64,000 nt of DNA from Taeniopygia guttata (GCF_048771995.1 NC_133050.1:1190501-1254500); one strand, 5' to 3'; positions 1 through 12,927 are shown, counted from the stretch's first letter. The notes: a model not told the origin generated them from the letters alone. Made by a program: numbers and translations.

Positions 1-1119
1 CTTCACTGCAAAAACTGAAACAGAAGAACAAAAGCAACATGCACGCATATAAATGATAAAAGTCTATTTTTCTCTCAAGCTGTTTCTGGCAGGTCATTTT
101 CTCCTGGTAATTCTGCACAGTTCAGGTTTGGGTGCTGGCTTCTTGGCTCGTACTTGCAGAAGCACTGTCTGGTGTGGGGGTGTCAGCAGATTTCGGTGTG
201 TGGTAGGGCTTCACGTTCTTTGCTGGGACCCCTCTGAGTTCTCCACCTGTAGAGACACAAGCAAAACCTTTCCCTCATGTTAGAAGCCTGTGTGGACCTT
301 GTATTTGTCCTGAATCTACGGTTTTGATTAAAACTGGGGGGTGCCCTTTAATTTTTACATTTTTGTTGTTCAGGAAATGTCTATAATGGGGGGACGAGGC
401 TTTGTGCACGTCATTTCACATGTCCAGTTTCAAGGGCCATTAAAAGAGGCTCATCTTCACCATGTTACCCAGAAGAGCTGTAGTTATTTCCAGGAGGAAA
501 CCAAAAATTGACTGCCCTGTGGTGTGGTAGAAATCCCACCACAATAGTGACTGTGCACAATGACAGCCAGTGCCTTTTGGAGCTCTAACAGCTGAGAGTA
601 TGGCAGATCAGGTTTTATATTATTTTTAGACTCATGAAAACATTTTTCCCAAAACAATCTTTCACTCCTTTCTTCTGTCCTAAACTATGGAACAGAGAAA
701 ATGGAGAGGAGCAGAGGTTTTTTTTAAGTTGGCTTTTTTTTTTTAAGTCTTAAAATAGTGCCAGCTTGATGCATAACACTTTAGAAAATGGATTAGTAGC
801 AGCTATTTCTTCCCACCAGAGAGGTGGGATTTAAATCTTCCAACAACAGAAGCACTGGATGTGCAAGAGCTCAGTTTTCCACCCCTCACACAAGTCTCTT
901 CTTTAAGATGTACTATTTTAAGCAGCCTCAGCCAGATATATTAAAATACCGCTCCAAACAACAACAGAATGAAAATGGTCCACCAAATGGGGAAAAATAA
1001 GAAAAGTCTGTCCGAAGTTCTCGTGTTGATTTTGCAAAGTCAGATGCAAACAAGGTTTGCCATCTTTCTTTCCTAGAAAAATGTAGATATTTGATAGAAA
1101 TTGATCTCTGAGGCTGCTA
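1..1119. other. non-coding stretch, no gene recognised
   Basis: Unique-looking AT-leaning sequence with short open frames only. No frame shows a recognisable protein family or a chain of phase-compatible exons. It includes a 52-bp segment (399-450) that recurs at 14625-14676. Confidence 0.6.
399..450 (+). repeat. 52-bp dispersed repeat, copy 1
   Basis: This segment matches 14625-14676 at 49 of 52 positions by eye, in the same orientation. The flanks do not match. It is either a fragment of an interspersed element that I cannot name or the remnant of a local duplication. Confidence 0.6.
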
Positions 1120-1220
1120 AGTTGGGGCGAGGAGCAAAACAGGCTCCAGAGAATCTGTGGCTGTGTCACCCTTGGAAGTGTTCGAGGCCAGGTTGGATGG
1201 GGCTTGGAGCAACCTGGTCT
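1120..1220 (+). mobile_element. CR1 LINE 3'-end fragment
   Basis: The stretch follows the order typical of the CR1 3' region: a 'cagagaatctgtggctgtgtc' type block, then 'ggaagtgttc', then 'ggttggatggggcttggagc'. It is 5'-truncated and diverged, as most avian CR1 copies are. The left edge is approximate. Confidence 0.75.
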
Positions 1221-4200
1221 AGGGGAAGGTGTCCTGAGTATGGTGAGTGCAGGAAAAGAAACTTTTGCTTTTCCTGAGATGCTGCCTTTGCAAGGGGAGG
1301 TCACAAATACCTCATGTAGTTTGAAATGCCCTGAGCAGAACCCAGCTGTGCTTCCTCACAGGTGATGAGGGATTTTCACTTGTATTTTATGGGGGATTTT
1401 CACAGGGCAGTGCCAGAGCAGCTGAATGTGTTTGACAGGCAAAGAGGGCCAGTGTGGCAGCAGCTTAATTCAATGGAGCTTTTCCTTCTGTGATCCTCTC
1501 TAACCTGAGGCACTCTGGGGCTCTTGAACCTGGCAGCTGGGCAAGTTAATCACTGTAGCAAGTGATAAATTAACCAGCTCCACTCTCCTTAGCATGGGTG
1601 TGATGAGCATTTAGTAAACCAGTGAGCACTTGCCAAGATGGGAGCTTGTTCTTTGCCAAGGAGGAGGGAGAAAATATTGCTTGGAGTAAATAAAGCAACC
1701 CTGCTTCCCCAGGAGGAGGAAAAGCAGCAATTAAAGATGTGAGTGCTGCAGGGAATAATTTGCACAAGGATATATCTTGTCTGCTATGCAGGAATGTTCC
1801 AAATAAACCATGCCTCTCCTGACCTTTATTTTTCTGGATTTCTACCACATGATATAAGAGACTCCTAATAAAAAAACCCAAAACACTCTGTGGTGAGGCA
1901 TTTCTTCCTTTCTTCAGGCTGCCTCTTTCTTTTGTTCCCTCCAGAGCTCTCTCTACATTTCTGCTGTTGTTTGGAGCACATGCTTACCTCTTTCCTGATC
2001 CCCTGGGCTTGCTTTGGCTCTGGGTGTCATGGACACTCTCAATTGTGGTTTTTTTTTTTTTTCCTCCATCTACCTCTTTTTCTTCAAGTGCTTTTCCTTC
2101 ATTAACCTGTTGGAGCGATGGATTTTTCTCACCTTTTATTACTTAGTGCTTTTTCTTCATTCTCTAAAACCAACTTTTCACTTGCCCTGTGGCTGTTAGA
2201 TGCCAGAAATGGGAGCATTAATTCTTTCTCTACTGCTTGTCTGAGCTTTCACAGGGAGCTGAGAGCTCGTTGGGGTTCAACTTGACTCACTTCAGTGCCT
2301 TCCTGGATCCTGCCTGTGTACTTGGACACTTTAAGGGAATAAAGTCTCAGTGTGGAGATTACAGTTGTGAAATGATGGCTTTTTTGGAGAAGACAAGGAT
2401 GCTGTTGTCAATCTTTTCAAGGTTGAAATCCTTTCTATTTTATCTTGGCCTTTATCTTTTTTGAGGATAAACTGAGCACCTTGTTTTGGGGAGAAACAGG
2501 CTCAGATCAGCACAAAGGTGGCTGTGGCAGGTACCCAGTTTTGGAGGGAAGGGTGCAGCTCCTTGGGGCGTGTTTGTGTGGGGCTGTAAGGTTTGTGTTG
2601 GGTTCCTGGAGCATTGGGAACACCCCACTGGGAGTTGCACATCAGGAAATGGATGTATAAAGGGCCTGAAGTGGGACCAGCTTTGGTGAAGGGTTCCATA
2701 GGAAAAAGTATTTTTACTGGGATTTTGGACATTTGAAGCTCCTTCTCATAGCCTTTGCCTGATGAACATTCCCCCATTGCAAAAGTGTGGGGAATCCTGA
2801 GCTCACACAATAAAAATCCCTAATAATTATATTTTTTCCTATTATCCTATTTTTTCCCTATCCCAGCAGGAGTCAGAGTAAAAGAATATGTGTGAGTTGC
2901 CTGCCTTTGACTTTGTGACAGGAAAAATGCTATGGGGAAAGTGGTCAGAGGAGCATCACTGCTCTGCCCTTAATTTTCCTGCACAAGTGAGGATGATTTA
3001 AGAACCAAGGCACAGCCAAGACCTTTCCTCCTCCTGTACTCATCAAGCAATCACTGCCTCATCACAGCTCAGCTTCAAACACCTCGTTTGCATCTGGCTG
3101 ACCTTGGCTCCCCTCCGTGGATGGGAAGATGAAGAGGTGGAAGTGTACAAGATTGGGATTTTATGGGTGAATTGTGAAATAGTGGCTGGTGCAGGCTGGA
3201 AACATCTTCTGCTGTGCCATGGAGGATGAGAGTAAATGGGTTAAAGAGGAGATAAAAAGGGCAAGGCACCTGGTCAGTTACTGTTGAAGGAAATGTGGGA
3301 AAAAACTACATGTAAGAAATATGTCAGAGATGGTCATTAACTGCACTGCAGGGTCAGAACTCTCTTACTGATTGGCCCTGTAGTGAATATTGGAAATTAT
3401 TTAAAAAGCTCTTACCTGACTGAGGGCTTTTAGTGGATATTTGGGGGAAGCAAAGGAATACTCTTTCTGGCAGAACTTTTCTTCTAATTTAAGCATGATC
3501 CTCTTTCTGAGATAACAACTCCTTTGAATAAACTGAAATATCTTCACCATTAGTTCTGGCAGGAGCTGGATAAAGTTCTCATTCGGGTAAACTTTAATCC
3601 AACATGTGTCTGTAAAATAATAAATTTAATGGGAACCATCAAACCTATTGTATGAATAAGGATGGTGCTTAGGGCAAGAAGAAAGAGTAATTAGGAGTGG
3701 ACAAATAATGAATGATAGTGGGAAAATTATAATTTATCCTGGTTTAGGGGGAATATTTAACTAAGCTAAGATAAAAATCTACCTTCATTGCAGGCTAAGC
3801 TTTGTAACAGAATTCTGCTGAGCAAATGTAATAGTCCTGGGCTCCAGACAGACCTTTAGATTCAAGTGTACCTCTGGTTTGAGAAAGCTCAGGGCTTGAG
3901 CAGCATTTTATGGCTTTGGTCTTGACCCCTGGGCTATAAATGCTCCTGTAAAAGTAATGCCAAAGTTACAGCTTCTGCTAATTTCTATGAGTTCCAATGG
4001 AGAAAGGTCCACCTGGACTTTGGGGAGAGTTTCTCAGAGCAGAACATTTCAAGCACTATTAAACTGCATTCAAACTTCCTTTTATTGGGGCATAAATGTC
4101 ACACCCCGGTCTATCAGTCTGACAGTTCTTTGAGAATAGACAAGCTTTACAAACTACTTTAAAAATAATTTCACTGACAGGTTTGCAGCTCTGAGAATGC

Positions 4201-7200
4201 TAATAAACTGAAATGGCATTTCACCCTGCAGTAGCCACTAAGTAATTATGATTGTCTGTAGGCAGACTAATGAAACCAGCTGTTAACAACCTAATGAGAA
4301 TTTAAACCAGCTCTCTGCTCCACAGACACATCCCTTTTCTGTCCCTAATTATCCTGCACCCAGTGCTACCCAGAGAAGTTTAGTGTAGCTTGATGTTCGG
4401 GTAAAAACTGCCTTATTTTGGAGAAGTGGTGCTGCTCTTCTCAGAGGTGGAGTTTCACGTGGGCTGCTGCCATGCTGGGGTCACATCACAAAGTCCAGTT
4501 CTTGCAGGGGCTGGGGAGCAGGGAGAGCTCTGATAGCACAGCATGGGAAAACTGGCATGGAGGGATTCTGGTTTAGTGTGTCCCCCAGTGGCAGACAGCA
4601 TTAGTTATTGATAAGTCTTTAGTTCAAAGATAAGATCTTGTTGTTTTGGCTCTAATCTTTGGCTGCTTTCAATACAGTTTCCCCTGGCAGTTAAGATACT
4701 GTTTTTCTCTTGCTATCAATCCTCTGTCCTTCCAGATGACCTTTAAAGGTCCCTTTCAAGCCAAACTATTCTGTAATTCTTTGGATACATGATGAATAGC
4801 AACATGTATTTTACTCTCATTATGCATGATATTACATCCTGTCTGGCCTTTTGGGGTTCTTTCTTCTCCAGGTCCTTGTGAATACTGTCACTTCTATATG
4901 CTCTTAATTTTTTCTGTTGCTTATCAGTGAGCATTTTCAGTTCTGCCACCCATGTCTTGAGCAAGTTTTCTGTGACTCACTGCACCAGACACCAGGTTAG
5001 TCCAAAGAAGAGCATTAGGAAGTATCCAGCTGTATTTCCTCTTCTTCCTTCTCTGTACATGCTGCTGTTTTGAGCACTCTGGCTTTCTGAGCTGCCTCAC
5101 ATGTCTTGATCCTTTTCTGGATAACTAGAGGGATATCAGGATTAAATCCCGTCTCAGCTCTGAGGTCTGGCTTTTGAAGAGCCCCAGTCATCCTCTCCTG
5201 CTCATCTCATCCTGGCCTTGATGGAAATATTCTGTCTTCATGGGATTGTTGTTCAACTCTGTGCATCCTGGAACTGCTTTTCAGTGAAAGTTTATGAGTC
5301 TGTGAAAGGTTTCCTGGTGTGGGAATGCCAATCCTCAATCCTAATACTTGATGGGGGTTGCAGTTGCCTGAGTTGTGAAACCTCCTGAAAAACATTGTTT
5401 GTTCTTTTTTCCTTAACTTTTCCTTGACTGTTTTCATCACAGATCAGGGAGTTTGGGGATGTCTTTTCAAAGGGAATTTTAATGAATCTCCTGTCTGGCA
5501 TTTCAAAGGGGAACAGTGGCTTGTTTTTGTTAACCAGCACCTGCTTACAATCAAATTAGCCAACTGCCTTTAATTAATCATAATATATTCCAGGAGAGCA
5601 GAATAACAAGGGAAGAAAAATCAAGTGGTAACAACTCTGTGACTGAACCTGGACTTCCCCTTTCCCAGGTGCAGGATTCTGGGCAGCTGTGTAACCCATT
5701 GCTGTCCACCTTGAGCTCTGCCATGCAGTGCCTTGGGTTTCCTGGGAGGGAAAAACATCCAATCGCTCAGCTCCAGGTTCACACTTGTACAGTCACCTGC
5801 AAATCCAGAGGCCAATGGGTATTTCTGCCTGTGGTTCGTGTGCCTGGGATTTGCACACTGGATCTTTGATTTTGAAAGTTTGGGCAGCCTGGCTGCTCAG
5901 GGAGGGATCCCTCTGGCTGGAAGGTCTCTGAACTCTCTCCTCCGTGTGAGGGGCTTGAATCTTGTTCTTTCCTTACCTCCTTATCTGCAGGTTTCTTGGT
6001 GGAGGCTTTTGCATGGAGACAGGAGAGTATGGCAGGAATGCTGGAATTAAACAGTTATGTCCAGGGTCTGGTTTTGGGTAGTTGATTGATCCCTTAGCTG
6101 CTGGACCTTAAAATTCTTTAAACTCCATGGCATCTCCTCTTACCAGTATGGGACTGAGACAACACTGAGCTTCTGGGCTTTTCCTGGGTTAGCAGAACAA
6201 ACTATTGCACTTCTAACCTGTGCACATCAGCACTAACCCGAGGCTTCACCCCACTCATTACAATCATGAGGGGGTAGTTGCTTATTCCTTTCAAAGAATT
6301 GGATGCCTGATAGGATTCTGGTTGTGAGCTTTTCTCAAAAGCATGGTGAGATGAGGTGTGCAGGACTCATTTCTTCAGAAGGGCAGGAGAAACCACTGAA
6401 GGCCTCCTTAGCCAGCAGTTTGACACAGATTTGCTTCTGAAGCTTTGTAATTTGTCCTTATTATGTTCTGTGTGTGATTTAATGAAAGCTTCTTTCTCTA
6501 CTGTAATTGAGCTCTTAATCTCATCTGAAAAGCAGAGCACAATCCCTTCAGAGATGTTGTTTGAGGAACAGCCTGTTTGTGTTTCCTCTGCCATGGTGTT
6601 ACTCATGGAGCTGCTCACTCCTTATTTAAGAGCAGAAAATAAACAGATTTCTCTGAGTCAAAAATACATTGGTTATGCCACACAGAGTAGGTTTGAACAG
6701 AAAACTCCTCCACTGCTCGACTGAGCAAGCAAGATCTTCCCTGTCTCTGCAAAGAATATGAAGGAGTGAGTTTTCCTCAGTGAGCTCCTGAGGCCTCATG
6801 CAGGTGATGCCCAGCAAATGGGGCATGGGCATGGCAGCTGTCAGCAAAACAAGTGGCTCTGGGCAGGTAAAAGTTGGCAGGAGATAAGAGTGGAAAGTCA
6901 AAGTAACCGGTTGCTGAAAATCTTGTAAGAGGAATAATGACATTGGTGAAATTCCCTCCATCTGAAAGCTTCAAAAAGCATTTTTACAAAAATCCACAAA
7001 AATGTCCTGATTTTGATCAGTCTGATCTTCCTAAATAGTAATTTACAATCAGAATTAGGAGTTGACAGATACTATGAAGGCTCAGCAGAGGATTTTTCAT
7101 TGTGACCTTAGTACATATTTTTTACTGTGCTGTGGTTTGGAAGGAAGCCCCAAGCTCCAGCTGCAGCCTGGGGAGACCCTGTTGACCTAAACACTCCCCA

Positions 7201-9227
7201 GAGCTGCTGTGGGACTGACCCAGAACCAGAATCTGTAGGGAACTGTGTAAAACACTTCCCACTAGAAAGCACTTGAAGCTTGATGGTGATGCACAGTTCC
7301 CAGCTCAGACCACAGGCAGTGCCAGTAGTGACCAGTTTGTGCCCGCTCTGCACAGAACTGACGGCTGTGAGTGGGAGAGCTGTGGGATGAAGAGGCTGAT
7401 GACTTTTGGGGCACACAGAACCTTCCATCTCTACTGCTTTATCCACACTAGAGAGTGGAATTTCCTAGAGAAATTCCTGGAGAGTGGGAAGGATGAAGAG
7501 CAAAACATTCTCTGCCAGTGGATGCTGTGCTTGTTATAAACACATGAGTTACATCTTGTAGGAGTTCTTGCTGTCAATCCACAGGGATTCTAGGCTGAGA
7601 TCTGCTCATCTCTGTCATTTGCCAGGGGAGTGAGGACCAGACTCTGCACCACACTTCCAGAGCTGGGGACGGTGGGTTGAATCACATCCAGAGACAGGAT
7701 GAGGAATGGCTTGTGTTTTTTCTTGCCGTGCACAGCAGATATCCTAATTTAAAGCTGTGCTGTCTTCCCAGATTCTGCTTCTTCCTCTGAGAAGACCCAT
7801 TCATTTTGACCCTGTTCCTTCCACCCATCCCACTATAGATTTCCAGTGCTGGAGTAATTGGCACTACTGGATGAACCTTCGATGTGATGAGCAGTGGATT
7901 TTTGTAGACAACATGCCAAATAAAAGTGCCACAAATAAAAGATCAATGACTTCTTTCCTGGAGAAGAAATTAAGGTAAAATCTTTTCATGTTATAGACTG
8001 AGTGTACAAAGCTAAAGAGGTAGAAGATGGAAATGAGACTGTCTCCTGAGAGGAGTAAATTTGTCAATTTAGCAAATTAGAGAGAATATGCTTTCACCTT
8101 GGAAGTAGTCAGGTACCAAAATGATGCCACTTTGAGTAGGCAGGGCTGGGATGGGAATTGCTCCTGTGGGCTTTGACAGATCTATTCACACAAGGGCCCA
8201 TTTGCTGGTGCCAGCCCTGGAAGCAGGGCCTGGAGAGACAGCTGGTCAAGGACAATTTCTCTGACTGATTTTACAGCACGTTTGACAGAGCTTTCCATTC
8301 TCTTTGCACCCTGTGGATGGTGTCCTGGATGAGCCTGCCCTGCCACACGCTGCCTGTGTGGTGGCACTGAGGTGGCTTTCATGAGGCACCCGGGCCTGCA
8401 AGGGCCCTGTGCCCTCAGCCAAAGCTGTGGCAGGTCAGAGGGAATTTAATGAGTTATTCAGCAGCATCAAAGGCCCTGTGAGAAGTAATTAGTGCTGTGA
8501 GATGAAATCAGAGCATTTAATGCTTTTTGCATAGGATTGGGTGCTGCTGCAGAAACTCCCACCCAGAGTGTGGCAGCCCAACGCCTCAGGGAGAGGGATG
8601 AGGCCCGACCAAGCTTTTTGTCCAAAATCAGCCCAAAACACATTCCCTCCTTATGCAAGTAACTTCATTTTGGTGCCTTCTGCCAGAAACAGGGCAAAAA
8701 TTGGGAGAGGGGGAACACCAGCCCTGAAATGCTGAGGAAAAAGAGCTCTGTTCCTCAGGGCTGCTGTGGAGGGGGTCAGAGGCAGCGTGTGCCAACGGGT
8801 GAGTCCCTTCTGCATCTGCTAACGTGCTCCTGATTTTATTTAATTAATTAGCAGCAGGGGGAGAATGTGTAATCAGAGTGTGCTGCTGGAGTAACAGGAA
8901 ATAAGACGTTCTGGGGTGCTGGAGCTGCTCTCAGGTGCTCCTGGCTCTGCTCGGCAAGGTAAGGGGGCAGTGACTCAGAGGAGGAGCAGGAGCAGCTGCT
9001 GGCACCCTGCCTGCTCAACACTCGGATTTGCTGCACCCCAGCACGGACCTCAGGTCCCTGCAGCAGCTTTCCATCCAGGAGTGGTGTGGAAAGGGCGGGT
9101 GAGTCCCTGGGATGTGATGAGATTAATTTTCCACATCAGTCCTACCTTGCTGTGTTATTTCCTCCCCTAGCGAGAGAATGTGCTGGGATCCCTTTCAGGG
9201 GGGCTTTTAATAAGTAAAAGACTGCAG
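1221..9227. other. 8-kb non-coding stretch, no gene recognised
   Basis: I find no conserved coding exon here on either strand. The open frames are short, and none matches a family I know. HDAC11 lies head-to-head with NUP210 in mammals, and none of its exons is visible. The sequence looks like ordinary avian intergenic or intronic DNA with some T-rich runs (for example near 2050). Confidence 0.55.
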
Positions 9228-9508
9228 TGCAGACAATGCACTGCACCTTCCCCTGCTGGTGTCCAGCCTGGATCAGGGCAGGTTGGATGCCACATGGGAT
9301 CCATCCTTTGCCATGCCATGCGATCCTCCATGCAGTAGGGATAACAAGCCCAGCGCTGGGGAACCCCAGGTGCTGCAGCAGTGATATTTTTGGGAGAAAC
9401 ACGGAGCTGTGCATGGCCAGCTTGAAGTCTGCAGTGGTGTGAGCACCAGGCCTGCCATGCTGAGCCCAGGGCCACAAGCAGTGCTCACCCTGGCTGGGAC
9501 ACTGAGTC
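9228..9508 (-). repeat. duplicated composite unit, copy A, left block
   Basis: It matches 16351-16631 at a constant offset of 7123 with about 2% mismatch and no indel. In copy B this block runs straight into the block corresponding to 11802-13340; in copy A the two are separated by 2,293 bp. The block is open in one minus-strand frame in both copies. Read on the minus strand it lies downstream of the acidic gene-like part of the unit. Confidence 0.9.
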
Positions 9509-9799
9509 AAGGAGCTTTGCAAGAATTGTTTAGCTTGGAAAAGCTCTCAAAGCTCATGGAGTCCAACCATTCCTGCAGCAGTGCCAAGCTCACCACTGAA
9601 CCATGTCCCCATGTGTCACATCCACACTTCCTTTAAATGCCTCTAGAGATGGTTACTCCAGTGCCCTGGGCAGCCTGTGCCACTGCTAGACTGCTCTTTG
9701 GTGAGGAAATTTTCCTAATATCCAATCTGAGCCTCCACTGGTGCAACTTGAGGCTGTTTCCTCTTGTCCTGTTGGTTGTTACCTGGGAGAAGACTCTGT

Positions 9800-9800
<1 letters not shown>
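9509..9800 (-). mobile_element. CR1 LINE fragment, antisense
   Basis: Read on the plus strand it shows the reverse complement of the CR1 3' region: 'catggagtccaaccattcc', then 'gatggttactccagtgccc', then 'gggcagcctgtgcc', then 'cctaatatccaatctgagcc'. It begins exactly where copy A stops matching copy B, so it lies in the 2.3 kb that copy B lacks. Confidence 0.85.

Positions 9801-9832
<32 letters not shown>
9801..9832. repeat. (CA)n microsatellite
   Basis: About 16 perfect CA dinucleotides directly adjoin the antisense CR1 fragment on its 5' side. Confidence 0.95.
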
Positions 9833-9835
<3 letters not shown>

Positions 9836-11280
9836 AGGGACAGATGAGCACAAGGCATGGGAATTCCCTTTGACTCCTCAAGCACAAACCTAGGGGGATG
9901 GTCCTATTTTTTTTGCATAGCAGGTAAAAACTGAAGCAGTGAGCTGTATCCTAACCAGGTAGATGCGGGTAGAAAGATGCTTTGAAAGGGGATAAAACTT
10001 GCTGCCAGGCTTTCCTCCATGAGCAAGTCCAATTTATTTCTCTCTTCCTATTTTTTTTTTTTCTTTTGGTTCTGTGTTATTCCTCCGTGGGCAGGAGGCT
10101 GCAGGCATTTAATTTTTTTTTCAAGTTACCTTCTGTACTTCCTGTGGGAGAGAAACCAGTGGCAAGTTCTTTAATTTCTTAGAGTTTCAGGCATGTGTCA
10201 TGTAGCTGTGCTGCACCCCGGGGGCCAGGCTCTGCCTCTCCTTGCTCCTGTTGGTGCTGACAAACTGTCCTCTGGGATTTTTATTTGTAAACTACCTCTG
10301 ACCAGCTTCCACTTTGCTTTAAAAATTCAGCACCACGTTTGTGGCTGAAAAGGTCCCAGGAGCTGGGGAGAAGGATTTGAGATGCAATTTGCATCACAGA
10401 GTTGTTACAGTGGGGAAAATGTTGCATCCCTCCTGTGTCTGGAGCTGCTAATCTTGTTCTGAACATTGAAAACCTCTTCAGCTTCCCTCATTGAACCTAA
10501 ATTTGATTACTGCTTTGATTTCACACCTCTTTCATGCAGGCTTTTCCTCTCTCCTTGGCTGGACTTGTCAGGCCTGAGAAGAGAAATTTTGTTGAGCCTT
10601 GGGACAGTTCCCATCCTCTATCCCGGCTCCCAATGCTGCTTGTAATGATCTTGGGAACCTGAGCATGAGGGAAACTGGGAGGAGTTTAGTGAGAGGCAAA
10701 GTAAGGCACAGAGATGAAAGTAAAAGTGCAGAGTCTGGGTTACCAGAGTCTGCTGTGTTGTGGGGATCTGGGCCATGCAAAGTCATGTTTTCCTCTGTGA
10801 ATGGCCAATTCCTTCTGTATCTCCTGAAATTCCTGTGCACCTGGGCTGGTGCTGGAAGTGCAGCCACACAAAGTCCCCACAGAGCTGTGTGGGACCCCGT
10901 GGGAATCATTTATTTGCTGCTTTTGATGAAAAGCTGTGACAGCTCTCTGCAGGTTGGTGCTAATTAGAGATGTTCTGTCAGGTTCAGATGTTTTGGTGCC
11001 CGAGCAGGGAGTGCAGAACAGGGATGACAAGCGCTGACATTTGCTGTGCTACAAAGTCCAAGGGACAAACTTGTGCCAATGAACGTCACACCTTTAACTA
11101 GGAGGATCAATTTGTGTTGTGCATGTCCCAGAGTCTGGTGACAGAGGGGGCTTCCAAAGAAAATCTCGGTCCATGTAGGACCAAGGCCCCTGTGCTGAGG
11201 CTGCCTCCAGGCTGGTCCAGCCCCTCAGGGTGCCCAGGAACAGGGGCTGCCCACAGCCCAGTGCACCTCGCTGGCCCTGG
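9833..11280. other. non-coding stretch inside the split of copy A
   Basis: Unique-looking sequence with T-rich runs near 10050 and 10115 and no recognisable coding exon. It belongs to the 2.3 kb that separates the two blocks of copy A and is missing from copy B. Confidence 0.5.
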
Positions 11281-11737
11281 TGTTAGCGTTCCGGAACACA
11301 CGTAATCACAGGATTTGATTATATGCAGGTGCTTTTACTAAGAGCTCTGGGAGTCAGGGGTACAGACCCAAATCTGACTCTGACATGGCTTTCGAGCTGA
11401 ACGCATTTTATATTCTATCGTTGTATAATTTACACATTAATTATTCAACATATATTGTTCTATTATATACATTGACATGAGTTTCTCGTGATCTTTCTTA
11501 GGGCCCTGACCACAGTTTCTCATGTTTATTCTTATGATTAAACAGTAATTATATTTAATTACTAAACAATCATCATATCTAAGAATTATATAATTTATCA
11601 TCTACTAGCTACACAGGTGCAGTTCTAGCAAGTACAAGTTCTTCATGTGCTTAGGGTACTTATTTTTCCAGGGCCTAATAAGCTTATTTTTCCTGTTAAC
11701 CCTAAATCCCTATGATTTTAAAACCCTTTTACTATCA
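11281..11737 (-). mobile_element. solo LTR of an endogenous retrovirus, minus orientation
   Basis: Read on the minus strand the element begins TGATAG and ends GCTAACA, so it has the TG...CA ends of an LTR. It is about 457 bp long with an AT-rich middle and a U5-like tail containing 'agtaaaagcacctgc'. CTGG occurs directly outside both ends, which fits a 4-bp target-site duplication and hints at an ERV1-type (gammaretrovirus-like) integrase. No internal viral region is present. It is a fossil left by LTR-LTR recombination. Confidence 0.7.
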
Positions 11738-12064
11738 CTGGGGCTACCCAGGAAGGAGCCATGGATGAGGCTGTGCAGGACCACACAGGCTCAGCCCTGC
11801 TCCAACATGGGATCCCACGGGACCGGGCACGCTGGGATTTGCCCCTGCAGCTACCAAGTGTGTCCAGAGAGACTGCAAGGAGACAGTGACCTCTGTCAGT
11901 GGGACCCCTCTGTGCAGGTACCCCCACTCCTGGGGTGGCTGTGCCAGCTCCCCCATGAACCTCCCGCCCTGGGAACCTGGAGCAAGCGGAAAACACAACT
12001 TTGCCAATACTGCCCGTGCCTGAAGCAAATGGAAAGAGAACTGGGGTGTGAAAAATCAGGGTTG

Positions 12065-12297
12065 TTTATTTACAGAAGAACAGCAATGAAAACACAGAAC
12101 ACATTGACTTTTGTAAGAATATTTGTAATAACAACAATTTATTGAACGTATATACCTAAGAACATATCTAACAACAATATTTGAAACGTATTTACAGAAG
12201 ACAAAACAAAGCCCTAAAACCTATATCCTAAAGGGAACAACAAACTCTAAAACTATGTACAAAAGGGTGCCATCTCTGTCCCGGATCTCCATCAGTC
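12065..12297 (-). other. putative last exon / 3'UTR of the acidic gene, copy A
   Basis: On the minus strand a good acceptor (pyrimidine tract then CCAG) precedes 12297. The sequence then runs into an AT-rich stretch with AATAAA at 12143-12138 and again at 12070-12065. This looks like a terminal exon with alternative poly(A) signals. It is inferred from signals only; no transcript evidence is available. Confidence 0.4.
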
Positions 12298-12546
12298 CTG
12301 GAAGAAAAGCAGGTGCCATGGTCACTCCAGTCAGGCACAGAGGGCTCTTCCATGTGTCCCCAGGCTGGCACAGTGGGACCCTGCTGCCAGAGCTGAGGCT
12401 GGCTGGGTCTGGGGGCTGGGCCCCAGGCACTGGGATGGGGCTTGTGTGGCCGGAGCAGGGACCACCCAGCCCAGCCCCAGCCTGGCTGCAGGGAACCCAC
12501 TCGTCCTGTGGGGACCACGTACCTGTCCTGCTGCTGGCATCGGTCT

Positions 12547-12927
12547 TCATCCCAGGACCATGGCCTCCTCTTCATCTTTCTCATCAATTTCCATGTCCTC
12601 GGTGCACTCTTCCATTTCCACGTCCATCTCCTCTTCCACATCCACCTCCATCTCTTCCTCTCCAGTATGTTCTCCATCCACTTCCATCTTCTCCTCTGTA
12701 TCAATTGGTGTGTCCACCTCCATCTCTTCCTCTCTGTCTGCGACAGCCTGCAGAGGTAGCAAAACCTCAGAGTGGGGTCCCTGTCCCACCCCATCCCTCC
12801 AGAACTCCAGCCCACCCGGGCAGCTGGGGGGGTCCCCCTGCATGGAATGGCACCGTACCTTTCTCAGGACAAAGGTGATCATCCTGCAGGGATGGATGAC
12901 ACAATCCAGGCCTTCGGCAGCTATCAA
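12547..12927 (-). CDS. putative acidic Glu/Met/Val/Asp-rich protein, copy A
   Basis: I do not recognise this gene. The frame encodes 126 residues from MIAAEG to VLG. Its C-terminal half is a degenerate repeat of E-E-x-M-E-V-D type units and is strongly acidic. A donor (AAG|GTACGG, intron start 12858) and an acceptor (CTGCAG, intron end 12748) would remove 111 nt in frame, giving an exon break FVLRK|AVADREEE. A further donor (ACAG|GTACGT) follows the stop by about 24 nt and could join the 3'UTR exon at 12297. An overlapping Trp/Arg/Lys-rich minus frame and a Ser-rich plus frame are also open, as expected of a GAGGAGATGGA-type repeat, so the true coding frame is not proven. Copy B keeps the frame, with mixed silent and replacement changes. 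Confidence 0.4.
   Translation of the reverse strand: MIAAEGLDCVIHPCRMITFVLRKVRCHSMQGDPPSCPGGLEFWRDGVGQGPHSEVLLPLQAVADREEEMEVDTPIDTEEKMEVDGEHTGEEEMEVDVEEEMDVEMEECTEDMEIDEKDEEEAMVLG

Noticed and set aside
6356-6724. 122-codon plus-strand frame near 6.4 kb
   Set aside because: No family resemblance and no convincing exon borders. It could not be told apart from chance.
12228-12878. Trp/Arg/Lys-rich minus frame and Ser-rich plus frame overlapping the acidic exon (copy A; same in copy B)
   Set aside because: Both are translations of the same GAG/GAT-rich repeat in other frames. The Trp-rich frame could splice to a stop in the last exon, so it is mentioned under the acidic gene but not called.
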